Part shown: positions 46,175 through 57,813 of the stretch, in pieces
Numbering within the stretch: position 1 is the stretch's first letter
Layout of the letters: each line of letters begins with the position of its first letter
Assembly: GCF_029867415.1 (NCBI RefSeq)
Contig: NC_081183.1
Span: 62,322,336-62,386,335, forward strand
Length of the DNA stretch: 64,000 nt
Direction of reading: 5' to 3'
Origin: Vicia villosa
Taxonomy: Eukaryota; Streptophyta; Magnoliopsida; Fabales; Fabaceae
Notes under the pieces: model-generated
Databases searched by the model: none
What the model saw: only the letters and a program-made list of their open reading frames with translations
What the model was told of the DNA's origin: nothing
Position numbers and translations under genes: made by a program

Positions 46175-47354
46175 TGTGGTGTCATTTTTTTACCTCCCCG
46201 TTTCACTTGGGAGGACGGCACGCTAGACCCTTCATGCAAAATTTGGAAGGAGAATGCGCCCGGGATGGGATGAATTTTGTTTCAGTTCTTCCTACGATAT
46301 CACACGAACTTTCTTATTGTCCTACGAGTAGGAAAGGGTAAAAAAGATCTCAACTAAACCCTAGGAGTTTGCTAAGTGTGGGGATTTCACCTAGACTAGA
46401 AATTCTGGAGTTCGGGGGGTCGGTTATACATAGGGAAGAGTTTAAGCACCCTACATATCCGTAGTACTCTACGGGAACCTTCTCTGTGTCATTTTCATTG
46501 TGTTTATTGCTAATGATTGGGAAAGTTTCTCTGTGTTAGGAGAGAGAATTGAATTGATTTAAAAAGACAAACAGACAGACAAACAAACTGACTTTTTTTG
46601 GTATTTTATTAGCTCGCTGAGATTCCTTGTGAACCTCATGCCTACATATCCCTAATGGAAGTCAGAGCTTAATGTAGTTCGGGGAACTAACTAGGGATTT
46701 TAAATGATTTTTGGGTGCCTTGCTTGAAGCTCAAGGTTGAAGCTTTGAATTAAATCTCTGTTTACAATAAAGAGACATGAAATCATCTTTACAGAGAGGT
46801 ATTTCTACTATTCCACCACAAACATTTTAAAGTGACAGAAAAGCTGAATTCATTTCATTAAGATAGGGACCTTACTTGTATGTTTGCAAGTATGCCAGTC
46901 GCGTTCTCTTAAATGAAAGAAAGATTCTCATCCAAATTAGGGAAAGTGTACAAGTCTGGGTTTGTTTGCCTCAGAGCATGCCTTTCAGAGTCCTAAATGG
47001 GAGAATGTTTGAAATTGAAATTAAAATTGAAATTGAATGTTTGTTTGAATGTGGTGAGATAGGAGAAATATCTCTTTATAGAGATAAGCTATGTCTATCT
47101 ACTGTTTGAAAGATTTGATTTTTTTTAGCTGGCTTGTATGAGGCCCAAGCTTGAGGCTTTTTATTATTTTATTTTTATTGACTCTGGGAGATAACTCCAC
47201 TGGGGATTAACTACAGGGAATTTGTGTTATGTACAAAGCCCAGAATTGAGGCTGACTCTAGTTGGAGAGTGTTTATCTGATGGATTTTATTTGGTGTTCT
47301 GTACAAAGCCCAGAATTGTGGCTGACTCTTTTTAGGGAGACTCTATTTGTGTGT

Positions 47355-47597
47355 GCCTTGTACAAAGCCCAAGGTTGTGGCTAACTGCTGAGGATAACTG
47401 AGTTTTTTAAGACTATGAATGACTCTATTTTGTGTGCCTTGTACAAAGCCCAAGTTTGTGGCTAACTGTTGAGGATAACTGGGTTTTTTAAGACTATGAA
47501 TGACTATATTTTGTGTGCCTTGTACAAAGCCCAAGGTTGTGGCTAACTGCTGAGGATAACTAAGTTTTTTAAGACTATGAATGACTCTATTTTGTGT
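47355..47597 (-). repeat. 81 bp tandem repeats in the Ogre-type solo LTR
   Basis: 'gccttgtacaaagccca' recurs at 47355, 47436 and 47517, giving three near-identical 81 bp units. Diverged units ('caaagcccaa.(a/g)ttg.ggct') spread over about 47120-47860 and again near 48120 and 48430. The 81 bp period is 27 codons, which produces a spurious repetitive ORF at 47343-47534. Confidence 0.8.
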
Positions 47598-49587
47598 GTG
47601 CCTTATACAAAGCCCAAGGTTGTGGCTGACTCTTAGCTGAGGAAGTTATTAATTTGTGCCTTGTATGAAGCCCAAGGTTGTGGCTACTCTAGCTAGGGAA
47701 AGATTATTTTTTGCCTTGTACAAAGCCCAAGGTTGTGGCTGACTCTTAAAGAAACTGAGTATGGAAGACTCTATGGGGAAAAGATCCTTGAGATTAGGAA
47801 TCTTTGACACAGGGAATGTGGTTTATCTGCCTTGTACAAAGCCCAAGGTTGTGGCTACTAAAAATGAAAGACCCACTGGGGGAGTTTTATTCTGCTAGAG
47901 GATTTAACAAACTAATTTATTTTTATGTTTTTTGGAAGCTAACCCTTTCCAGGGATTTTGACTCAGCTGGAGAAATAGTCTATTAAAAGACTGAACTTTT
48001 ATCATGTTTTTGGAGGCTGACCCTTTCCAGGGTTTTTTGTTAAAATGAAGGAATGTGTGGAGGCTAACCCTTTCCAGGGGTTTTGGTTAATGGCAGAAAG
48101 ATTATCTAATTGAGACTTCTTGTTTAAAGCCCAAGATTAAGGCTGACACTGACTGAGAATAAGTAAATAAAGATCCTAGACTCTGCTAAGGAAGATTGAT
48201 GAAGATAAGGGTGACAGAGACTGTCCATGTCTCTCATTCCAAAAAGTGTACTCAATATGAGATTGAGACAATCTTAGCTTGTTTAAAGTCTGGTTTAAAG
48301 AATAGAAGAAACTCACCAGGATAGGCTAAAAGGTAACTAAAGACCTGTTCCTATGTTTATAAGAAACCTGATGGGTCCTTGTATACAAGCTCAAGAGGAA
48401 GCTGGAAATGCTTTTAAGAAGCCTGTGGGTCCTTGTACAAAGCCCAAGAGGAGGCTAGTCGAGGGTCCTTGTTATAGCACAAGAGAAAGCTATGTGGTTT
48501 TGAACTTATTTTGGCTCTAAGCAAATGGGTAAGAGGTTTCACCGGGAATAATTCCTCTTTGGGTGGATGTGTCCTATTTTGGGTTCTAAGGCTTTTACCA
48601 AGATGTTTCACCGGGAATAATTCATCTTGGGGGTTTGAAGTACAGATCTCTAATTAGGAAAGAGCCTTCACCGGGAAGACATTCTCAATCCTAGGCCATA
48701 GTCCTATAATATATATATATATATAGTTTAACTGTCCTAAGGTTTACACTCAAACGTAGTTCTAAACAATATATAAACAGTTCTATTTTTGACAGTAATT
48801 TAAATAAAGACTGTAAATTGAAAGCTTGTAAAGCCTAACCTGGATGGAGTGGAGGCCTTTGAAGATGTATGTACAAAGCCTTACCAGCAATTTTATTGAT
48901 GACAGTTGATTATTTATGATAAACAGTTAAGGGTTTTGAAAATAGAAGAAGTGAAGATGGACAAAGGTCACATAGGTATCTGAAGAGTTTCACCGGGAAT
49001 AATGCCCTTCAAATACCAGAAGAATGTTTTGAAAACAGAAAGAAGATTTTGTAAATACAGTTTTTGAAAACAAACTATGAAAAGAAAAAGGTGCTGGGAC
49101 TTACACTCTATTAGAGGCCCACTTGAAAATGATTTACTGTTTATGAAAGCAGTTGGAAAAAAGATTGAAATGATATAAGGTTTCGTTGTTTGAAAACCTT
49201 AATCACCTGTTTAATCGGAGATTGAAAACAGTTTTGAAAATTGACAAAAGCCAACTTAATTAAGGTAAAGATAAAATCTATACCTAATTAAGACCTACAT
49301 GATTAGGGTTTTATCATAAAATTATTCACAAAGTAGTTAGGTCAAAACAAAATGAAAATGTATATTTAAAATATTTAAGAAAACACTTAAAACATACTAT
49401 TCTAAACCTAATAAAAACACATGAAATAAATAATATTTTTTATGATTTTTTTGATTATTCACAAAATAGATATATTAAATGACAAGTGTGTAAAAAATGA
49501 AGTGAAAATGATTTAATTTGATAGGTTAAATAATCATGAGAAGTTGTGAAGAAAATAAGTGAGAAAAATGACAAAAAATAAGGATTT

Positions 49588-49662
49588 GTCTCCACCAAGG
49601 CTTGAACCCACGCTTCCATGGTTACCACACAAAACAAAGCCAACTGAGCTACACGCTCAGTG
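49588..49662 (-). other. tRNA-like segment 1 in the solo LTR
   Basis: On the minus strand a perfect A-box-like TAGCTCAGTTGG (49640-49651) is followed about 30 bp later by a B-box-like TGGGTTCAAGCC (49599-49610). The span is about 73 nt, the size of a tRNA. Acceptor and anticodon stems do not pair properly, so it is a tRNA-derived or tRNA-mimicking sequence and not a functional tRNA. Confidence 0.5.
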
Positions 49663-49734
49663 TGACTAAAGAGGGATTCCATTTGATTATATGTGAAACA
49701 CGCGCGTTAAAATGAAAAATAAAAACAAAAGGTC

Positions 49735-49806
49735 TGAGGGGGGATCGAACCCCAGACCTAAGGCATGAGCATGTGAGAGGCGCATGTAACCAAGTGAGCT
49801 GAACGA
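49735..49806 (-). other. tRNA-like segment 2 in the solo LTR
   Basis: On the minus strand TTCAGCTCACTTGG (A-box-like, 49790-49803) is followed by a strong T-arm, CTGGGGTTCGATCCCC (49741-49756). Together with segment 1 it forms a tandem pair about 70 bp apart. The acceptor stem is not convincing. Confidence 0.5.
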
Positions 49807-50605
49807 TTTAGTCGCTCAAAACACACTTCCATATAATTATATTTTAAACTTGCTTCTGAGAATTCAAAAAAACGCGCGCAAAGCAACTTCATCTTCAACC
49901 TCACGATTTCCATTTCTGGAAATCCTATCTCCCTCAATTCTCAACTAAATTCAAAGATGTAAAGATGGATTTTGCTCGTTTTTAGACGAGGATCATGATG
50001 GTGTCCTTCAATTTCATTAATTCTAAGTGTAACATAAAATTCACAAGCATGAACACTAAGAACCCTAAAACTGAAATTAAACATGAAATACTATATATGC
50101 ATGATTTGATGCAATTGATTGAGGGTTAATGATCTATGAAGGTGCAGAAACCAACTGGTAACATCATTTTAAATTTATCATGCGTGAATCATAGAGTTTG
50201 AAGCTTTTGAAACTTACCTGAAAAATGAAGATTTAACTCTGATCAAAGTGTGTTGCAGAGTTGTTGCAACGATCCAGATAGCTTCAGTGATCCTCCTGGA
50301 AGGTGTTGAGATGCTTAACTTGGATGGAAAGTGCCCAGAACCTCTTGCTCGACCCCAACTGCAACAGCTCCAAGTGAGAGGTGAAGATGATGATTCTCCA
50401 TGTACAGAAGTGTTTCAGAGGTTTGGATCACCTCTAAATGACTCCCCTAAGGTGTTTGAATACTTAATTCCAAAGGAAGAGCTCTGGTTTGAAGAATCCG
50501 AGTCTTCTTGCCAAAGAACCTTTGAAAACCTTAAGTATGAAGAAATAAGAGAGAAAGCAAGAATTCTGTTGCTTTGGTGTGTTTAATTACTGAGGTATGC
50601 ACTTG

Positions 50606-50613
50606 TATTTATA
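50606..50613 (-). promoter_or_regulatory. putative TATA box of the 6 kb Ogre-type LTR
   Basis: On the minus strand the context is CCTATAAATACAAG, about 1.55 kb into the LTR. This is the same relative place as the TATA in the complete Ogre and in the homologous LTR at 63558. Confidence 0.5.
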
Positions 50614-52160
50614 GGCAAATGAATGCAGAGCAATTGGACATCGTGAGCTTGCTTTGTGAAGGAAGTTTGGTTTCTTAAGCATGAAGGAATTCAAAGAATA
50701 TCCCAAGTGCAATGATGAGTTCTTTGATACCAATCCCTAGCCATCGGTTTTGCTTGATCTTAGGGGACAATTCTGATGCAGAAGTGAGCTCTAATTGGTT
50801 GGGAAAAGATTCCTTTGGTGATTCATCAATTCGCCATAAATTCCCAAATGTAATCATTACATAATCACATGCCTTTGTTTTTGGGAATATTCTTCAATCC
50901 TTATGCAATGATGGAAATTGATGTATGGCATGCTTTCAGATGTATTAGAGGTCGTGTAGCATCACTTAGTGAAGCTAATTGCACAAAATTGCAAAGTTCC
51001 AAATTGTACATGACCTATAATTTCACTTCATGAGGCCAACTTTGAACAAGCATAACTCCTAGCTCAAAATGAATTTGGAGAAGGTTGAGCACAATTTGGA
51101 AAGCCCTAAACATCTACTTCAAATCATTAGTTTGGGGTTTCTTCAGAATCATTTGGGAAAATTGTGAAAAATGAGCCCAAAGTTGGATGAAAACTAGGTT
51201 AAAAACACTTAGAAAAATTTCTAAGTTTTTATAACCTAAAGCTTGAAAATTCCAAATCTCTTAAATGATTGATTTTTTGAGAAAAGTTGCATTGTAAGAT
51301 GTTGTTTTATTTTGCAAGATCTACAACTTTCATGTTGGAAGTTTTTTGAGTTGTGTAGGTGAAATTTTGAGTTCCCACAATGCCCTCAAAAACCCTAATT
51401 CCCGACTTTTTGCTCCTTGATGAATCCTCTTGAATTTCTTTGGTCAAATGACTTTAATAACCATATATTGATGATATTGATCTTTAAAAGTCATGGTTTG
51501 ACCAAAAATCTTAAAAGTCAAAGGTGATCTTATATAGTTGACTTTTTCCAAATAAAATGAGATTTTGGACTTTTGTGTGGAATCAAGATCTTCTCCTCAA
51601 ATGAGTGATGTAAATGTATTATATTGAGGTAATATAAGTCCTTGAAACATGTCTTGAGTTTTGGATCCATGTCCTGATTAAAAGTCAATCATCTAGGTGA
51701 ATTAGGTCAAAAACCCTAATTGTCGACCAGGTGAAATTGATGACTATGGATCTTGAATTGGAGTGTAATGCCCAATGGATATTGTTATATGGATCATTTG
51801 AAGATGATTTAAGTCTTTGATAGAGGCTTTGGACCTTTTTAGGGTTTCCCAAAGGTAATCCCTGATTTTAGTCCTTAATGGGCTCAAAACCCTAGATTGG
51901 TGAGGTAGGCAATCCTTAGTCCAGGTGATGGGTATCTAATCAATCATAGGTGGATAGAATGAAGCTTTTGGAGTCCTATGATTGTGTTTGAGACTAATTC
52001 TTCTATTGATTGATCCTTTGCCTGAGTTCTTTTACTTCTGACCATCCTCGATTAAATGTCAGATGAAGAAGTAACTGCTCTTGGGTATTTGTTCTGATCT
52101 AATGAAAATCCTGAAGATATGACATCTCAGGGGGGTAAAAAATTAGGGTATGACACCTGA

Positions 52161-53830
52161 GAACTATTGGAACGTACAAGTTATTTGGTGTCATTCAAGA
52201 GCATGTTATAAATGGTTTTGATCTACAAAGGTTGGAACTCATTGAGAAGGTAATTTCTGTTCCAGTAATATTTCCAGATATTCTGACCAGAAGGGTTCTG
52301 GTTGAAGGTTTCGCTTCCTTGTTTAAAGAAGAACTTAACAAGGCTGTTAAGCGGTATTTGGAAGCTTCTGTAAAAGCTCAATCTTCTGTTGATCCTGCTT
52401 GGATTCGAGGAAGAGTTCTTCCTTCTCTGGCTGAACTGCAGCAGAAGGAACAGAAGAAGAAAGAAGCAAGGCTGAAGAGAAAAGCTTTAGAATAAGAAGC
52501 TAAGCAAGCTAAGAAGCAGAAGATTACTTTTGATCCTGTCAAAGTAAACTCCAAGGAATATCAAGAGAAACGCATCAGGGATTCTTTCCGTGCTGAAAGA
52601 ACTGGAAATTTCTCCAGGCAAGTATACTCACCTCCTTCTCCTGAACCTCAAACTTCTATCCACCCTCCTCCTTCTGAACCTCAAAATCCCCTTATCATCC
52701 CAGAAGTTGTCCAACCACCTCCTTCTCCTTCTATTCTTAATCCACTACCTCTAAATGTCTGTCCCCCAACACCTTCTGATATTCCCTTTTTATCTACCCT
52801 CACCACAGAATCCCCACAGTCTGATAATCCATCCTCATCAATCCTTCCCACAGATATCCCATCCTCATCAAACATAGAACCTACACCTTCTCTATCCCAT
52901 CCCCTACCTTCCAGAGAATCCAACCCATACTGCCTTCTTTACCCTGACTACAGATTCACCTTCAACCCTCATGAACCTGAACCTCATATCTACCTTGAGC
53001 TGTTCAAACATGACTTTGTCTGTAGGCTGGATATCTTGAGAGATGCCTTCTTTAACGACCTTGATGATGTTTCTACTCGAAATGTTCGGAGAAGCTTTCG
53101 ACAGGATTTTCAGGTTGAAGCTATGGAAGTCCAGAAGAGACTTGTGGCTGCTGCACCTGGTTCTGCTGGACTTTGTCTAGAAGTTGATGATGGTGTATAC
53201 TATCATCCCATCAGAAACAGGAGAGTTCTTGAGGAGAAGATGTATGTTGATCAATTGGACGGTAACCCTTGCAGGGATATTGTGGTTTGGAGACCTAAGT
53301 ATCCAGTTCTGACTGGAGACTTCAAGTGGTTGTTTGACTTTCTGAGGGAGAATCCTTCTGAGAAGTCCCCCAATATGGTCATTCCAGAAGTTGTTTACCC
53401 TCAAGAAGTTGAAGGTCCTACTCCACCAAGGAATCTTGCTGCCATTCTTCAAGCCCTTGAGAATGGAGATTCTGATCTTCCTGCTCATGAGTATGAAGAA
53501 GATGCTTCTAGGGAAGAAGCTGATGCTGAAGATCATCCTGCTGGAAATATTCCTGTTGAGGAAAATCATGATGATGATCTCACCATGGATGCTGCTGTTG
53601 AGAATGTTGTCCCTCTGAACAGAAGTTGTGAAGCTTCTTCTGGAGAACCCTCTCTTCTGGTGAAGACTTTAGAGGCTATTCAAAAGAATCAAGCTGAACT
53701 AGCTTCTCGCATGGACAAGCAAGAAGATACCAACAATGAGTTTCTCTCATTTATGGAGAAGCAAGCTGAGAGCAATGTTGGGATTCAAGACCTTCTGGCG
53801 AAGATAGTTTCCAAACTAGGCCAGTCGTAG
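52161..53830 (+). pseudogene. Sirevirus env-like ORF, 3' part
   Basis: It continues the env-like frame exactly: base 46174 is codon position 1 and 52161 is position 2 of the same codon once the 5986 bp insertion is removed. One TAA lies at 52493-52495; otherwise the frame is open to 53830. It shows a charged KEQKKKEARLKRKALE segment, a long Pro/Ser-rich region (about 52620-52920) and a C-terminal coiled-coil-like stretch (LEAIQKNQAELASRMDK...). A C-terminal coiled coil is described for Sirevirus env-like proteins. Total uninterrupted length would be about 808 residues. No clear transmembrane helix is visible in this part. Confidence 0.8.
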
Positions 53831-54853
53831 TCTGTTGTGTCTTAGTTGTCTCTTTCTTTGTGCATCTGCTTTGTGCATCTATCTTCTCATCCCTTGTATC
53901 TTCTGATTATTTCCAATTAATGAAATCCTTTATCCTTCTCTCATATTGTTTGTTTTTTCATCTGAATCTTTTGTGTTTTTTGATGTTATGACAAAAAGGG
54001 AGAGAAAATGTGATAAATGATCTGATTTATATTATCAGTTGCTGGGAGTAAGTCTCCACATTTCTAACAGAATTTGCGAGTTTTATGTCTTTGAGTGTTT
54101 TGCAGGATTGAAGACTTTCTGAAAATCTCAACATGAGAATCAAGGACATGAGGAAAAGCAATTCTATATAGAAACAAGCTCATGAAAATTGAAGCAAGCT
54201 GAGTGTTGTGAAGCTTCAAGATCAGAAGCAAGAAGGAAGAATGTTCTGAAATTGAAGCATGTTGAGTGCTGTGAAGCTTCAAGATCAGAAGCAAGAAGGA
54301 AGAATGTTCTGATATTCTCGTGGCAGAATATGCTCTAACACATGAAACATTCTTAACATGCTCTGATACATTCTTTTTATGCTCTGATACATACTATATG
54401 TTCTGATACATATCTTATATTCTGATTCATTCATGCTTTGACTTTTGTCATTTAGTTTGTTCTGCAACATTTCAGGATGTAGAGACGCTCTGATGATGCT
54501 CTGGTACATTCAACAATGTTCTGATACAATCTAGCATGCAATGATTCAAGAAAAAATTCAAAGCTCTGAAGCTGTCCTTTGGAAGCAAGAAGCAGAAGCT
54601 ATGAATGTTCTGAAGATCTAAGCATATGTGATCGTCTCAACTGAAATGGAAAATACTCAGGGAAGTCCTTTATTTATAAATTTCTTCCAGTATTTATTTC
54701 AGGGGGAGATTGTTAATCTCTGGGGGAGACATATTCACACACTATGTTTATATGCTTATGCTATAACTGTGTAATTGTCTTTAGCCGTCTGATATTCTAA
54801 TTGCAGATTCATATCATTTATATATGTTTTGTCATCATCAAAAAGGGGGAGAT
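53831..54853 (+). other. Sirevirus 3' region with repeated polypurine tracts
   Basis: Non-coding, with purine tracts at about 53992-54008 (aaaaagggagagaaaatg), 54700-54729 (two 'ggggga' runs) and 54839-54853 (aaaagggggagat, next to the LTR). Multiplied PPT-like tracts are known in Sireviruses. Two near-identical 'gaagcttcaagatcagaagcaagaagga' type copies lie near 54208 and 54271. Confidence 0.7.
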
Positions 54854-55983
54854 TGTTAGAACAAGATTTGTTCTGATCAATATTCTTAGTTTTGATGATA
54901 ACAATGTATATGAATTTTGTATGAGATAATGTGGTACTCTAATCCTATGCAATTTCCATTTCAGGAATCACATAAAGAGTATGCACAAAATCAGCGCAAG
55001 AAGCACTGACTCAGAAGGTTCAGCATGCAACATCAGAACATGCTCTGGCAAGACATCTGAAGATGGTCAAGCAGAATCAAAACATGGTCTATGAAGCATC
55101 AGAAGAACTTGAGATCAGAAGCAGAAGCACTGAAGTTCTCATGGTATCACGCTAAGAAGCACTTCAAGGTCAGAAGACAAGAAGATGCTCTGCACCAAGC
55201 TGTTTGACTCTGATGATATTCAAACGTTGTTTACACAAACATCAGATCAAAAGCAAGTACAAGATGGCAGGCTACGCTGACTGACAAAAGGAACGTTAGA
55301 AGCTATTAAAGGCAACGTCTGTAGACACAGCGAAAGCAAGGCTCGAGGTAGTTGACAAAAGAGTGAAACATTAAATGCAATGTTGTACGGATCACGCAAA
55401 GCATTAAATGCTCCCAACGGTCATCTTCTCAAGTGCCTATATATAGAAGTTCTGAAGAGAAGCTGAATACAACACTTTGCGCAAACTTACAGAAACGCTT
55501 TCAATTTCAAAAGCTCTCAAACTTCATCTTCAACCTCACTACACTGTTGTTGTAATATCTTAGTGAGATTAAGCTTAAACTTAAGAGAAAAATCACAGTT
55601 GTGATAATAGCTTATTAAGAAGCATTGTAACTCTTATAAGAATTTGTTTACATTAAGTTGTAAGAACTAGGGAAGATCAAGTTGTGATCGGATTCTCTAG
55701 AAAGTCTTAGAGGGTATCTAAGCAGTGTGTTCCTAGAGTGATCAGGTTGTGATCAGAATACTCTAGAAGACTTAGAGTTTATCTAAGTGGAAAACCATTG
55801 TAATCTTGTGTGATTAGTGGATTAAATCCTCAGGTGAGGTAAATCACTCCAAGGGGGTGGACTGGAGTAGTTTAGTTAACAATGAACCAGGATAAAAATC
55901 ATTGTGCAAATTGTTTTTATCTTACAAGTTTTAAAGCTACACTTATTCAAACCCCCCCTTTCTAAGTGTTTTTCTATCCTTCA
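54854..55983 (+). repeat. Sirevirus 3' LTR, intact length
   Basis: 1130 bp, TGTTAGAACAAG to ...TATCCTTCA. It keeps the TATATATA box at 55438-55445 that the 5' LTR lost. It is followed by CCTTT (55984-55988). Confidence 0.9.
55438..55445 (+). promoter_or_regulatory. TATA box of the Sirevirus 3' LTR
   Basis: TATATATA in the context gtgcctatatatagaag, about 585 bp into the LTR. The equivalent region is deleted from the 5' LTR. Confidence 0.65.
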
Positions 55984-55988
55984 CCTTT

Positions 55989-57063
55989 GATCTTTTGATC
56001 CCAAAGTAATGCCATGTTAATATAACTTGTTGCTTTGACCATTTTCTTTGTTAATGTACATATACTTGTTGATTTTTATCCTGATACACTTGTACTTTAT
56101 TCATAGTAATATCATTGTATACTACCCATATTGCATGAGATATTTATCCATCCATCATATTCTTTCATACATGAAATGATTCCCAAGATATAAACATCCT
56201 TTTAATTATCCTTTGAGTTTACATTGATCTCTTTGTTATACTCATTTGTTTGTCTTTTGTGACACATGTTATCACACACACACACACACACTTGAGGTAT
56301 CCATTGGTTGATTACTTAAAGTTGTTGTTGAAAAGTCCAAAGGAATGGGAATGGTATTGACTAAAATTGTCAAGGTACTCAATCTCTTTTCCAATTGCAC
56401 TTGTTTTAAAATGGTTTTGTATTTTTAAAGCTCAACCTTTTTAAATCAACCTTTGGTTTTGTATTGTTAAAGCTCGACCAACCCCCTTTTTTAAACCTTG
56501 GTACTAAGAGGAGAATTATTCCCGGTGAAGCTACTCTTAGACCATTGACCTTGTATTGTTAAAGCTTTGTCCCTTTTATTTTAAAACTTGTTAAGTATTG
56601 TTAAAGCTTAACATTTTATAAACCCGTTGAGTATTCTTAAAGCTCAACACCCAAAAATATTTTAGCCACTTTGGCTCTTTTATTTTCCTTTTAAGAGGAA
56701 CTACAAAAGCTCTGACTTCCCTAATGTTAAAGGGGTATGTAGGCCTAAGATGCGATATCTTATCGAGCTCACATTTAAAACTTTATTTTCTCATCCCCCC
56801 ACTCTATTTAAACAAAAACACATAGGCATTTTCAAAATAACAAAATTTGAGCCTTAGGATTGGAGAACATCAAGGAGAATGTGGTGGGTTTATATAAAAT
56901 TTGAGCCTTATATCCTTTGTTTCTTAAACCACAAACCATGGCCACGTTACAACCCTCAAAAGCCCTAATTGAAGTTAAGTTAACTATGAAAGCATACTAA
57001 ACAAAATTTATATTAAACTGACTCATATGTTTGTTAAAATTATTGCTAATCTCTTCGAATCTC
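55989..57063 (+). repeat. fragment resembling an Ogre-type LTR
   Basis: The block 'gctctgacttccctaatg..aaaggggtatgtaggcc' (about 56707-56740) and 'gaattattcccggtgaag' (about 56513-56530) have clear reverse-complement counterparts in the solo LTR 46175-52155 (near 46640-46675 and 48540). Degenerate 'ttgtattgttaaagctcaac' units recur at about 56420-56650. A (CA)n stretch lies at 56275-56291. No LTR end is visible, and no gene. Confidence 0.5.
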
Positions 57064-57813
57064 CATTTTCATACCCCAATTTTTGACCTAAGATACCACC
57101 TCATATCATATCATGTGCATCATTTACATCACTAACAAATTGCATACTTGTGTTTGCTACTTGTGACTCAGCAGGGTTTAATCAAGAAATCACTCATAAG
57201 TAAAAGTAAAAATCAATTAAGGTTTTGTTCTCCCTTCATCTCAAATTAACAATCTTCATCAACAATCAACATTTGGTCCTCAAAGATTCATTTCAACAAG
57301 CTCAGAAGCCTTGAATCAACCAAATTAGGGTTTTGACTGAAGACAGCATACTCCTGACTTTTGCTCAGGATTTGACCTAATGGATTGGGACATGACCTCA
57401 AGAACCCAAATGCATCATCTTGACCTAATCTATTGGCTCAAGACATCTCCCACACAAGGATTGACCAGCAGTGAAATTTCAAGTCATCAGACTAGGGTTT
57501 TGAACCTATCAGGGACTGAAATCAGGGTTCACATTTGGGAAACCTTAAAAAGCTCCAAGGCATCACTCAAAGGGTTAAATCATCTTCAAATAATCCCTAT
57601 GTCAATATCCAATGGAAATTGTACTTCAATTCAAGAGCCACAGTCATCAATTTCATCTGGCCCACAATTAGGGTTTTTAACCTAATTCACCTGAACAACT
57701 GACTTATTAATCAGGACATGGTGCCGCAGCTCAAACCATGGCTCAAGGTCCTCTAATAACTCAATATGATCCATTCATACCATTCATTTGGTGAGGATAG
57801 CTTGATTCACCTG

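Larger units (their letters stand above)
46175..52155 (-). mobile_element. Ogre-type solo LTR (6.0 kb) inside the env-like ORF
   Basis: Left end TGTGGTGTCATT, right end ...GGGTATGACA, flanked by CCTGA (46170-46174 and 52156-52160). On the minus strand it begins TGTCATACCCTAATTTTTTAC, an Ogre-type LTR start. The U5-type block ('gtcggttatacatagggaa...gtagtactctacggg') lies near its left end at about 46430-46475. No internal genes are present, so it is a solo LTR. It contains 81 bp tandem repeats, repeated 'ttcaccgggaataatt' motifs (48538, 48604, 48668, 48988) and two tRNA-like segments. Its minus-strand first 1.5 kb aligns well with the LTR start at 57064 onward. Confidence 0.8.
13027..55983 (+). 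mobile_element. Sirevirus (SIRE/Maximus-type Ty1/copia), host of nested insertions
   Basis: The element starts with TGTTAGAACAAG at 13027 and ends with ...TATCCTTCA at 55983, flanked by CCTTT duplications (13022-13026 and 55984-55988). With nested elements removed the order is 5' LTR (13027-13147 plus 39083-40056), PBS, gag, protease, integrase, RT, RNase H, env-like ORF, repeated purine tracts and 3' LTR (54854-55983). Integrase before RT marks Ty1/copia. The extra env-like ORF after RNase H, and the long gag with acidic and coiled-coil stretches, mark the Sirevirus lineage. Every polyprotein section has stops, frameshifts or deletions, so the copy is dead. Confidence 0.9.

Noticed and set aside
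46175..46341. C-terminal extension of the env-like protein
   Set aside because: The open frame after 46174 is LTR sequence read by chance. The true continuation is at 52161.
49588..49806. Functional tRNA genes
   Set aside because: A- and B-box motifs and a T-arm are present, but the acceptor stems and anticodon arms do not form. Kept only as tRNA-like segments.
50248..50586. 112-codon plus-strand ORF in the 6 kb solo LTR
   Set aside because: Antisense to the LTR, just downstream of its minus-strand TATA box. No recognisable domain, and the homologous LTR at 57064 onward gives no support for a conserved protein.
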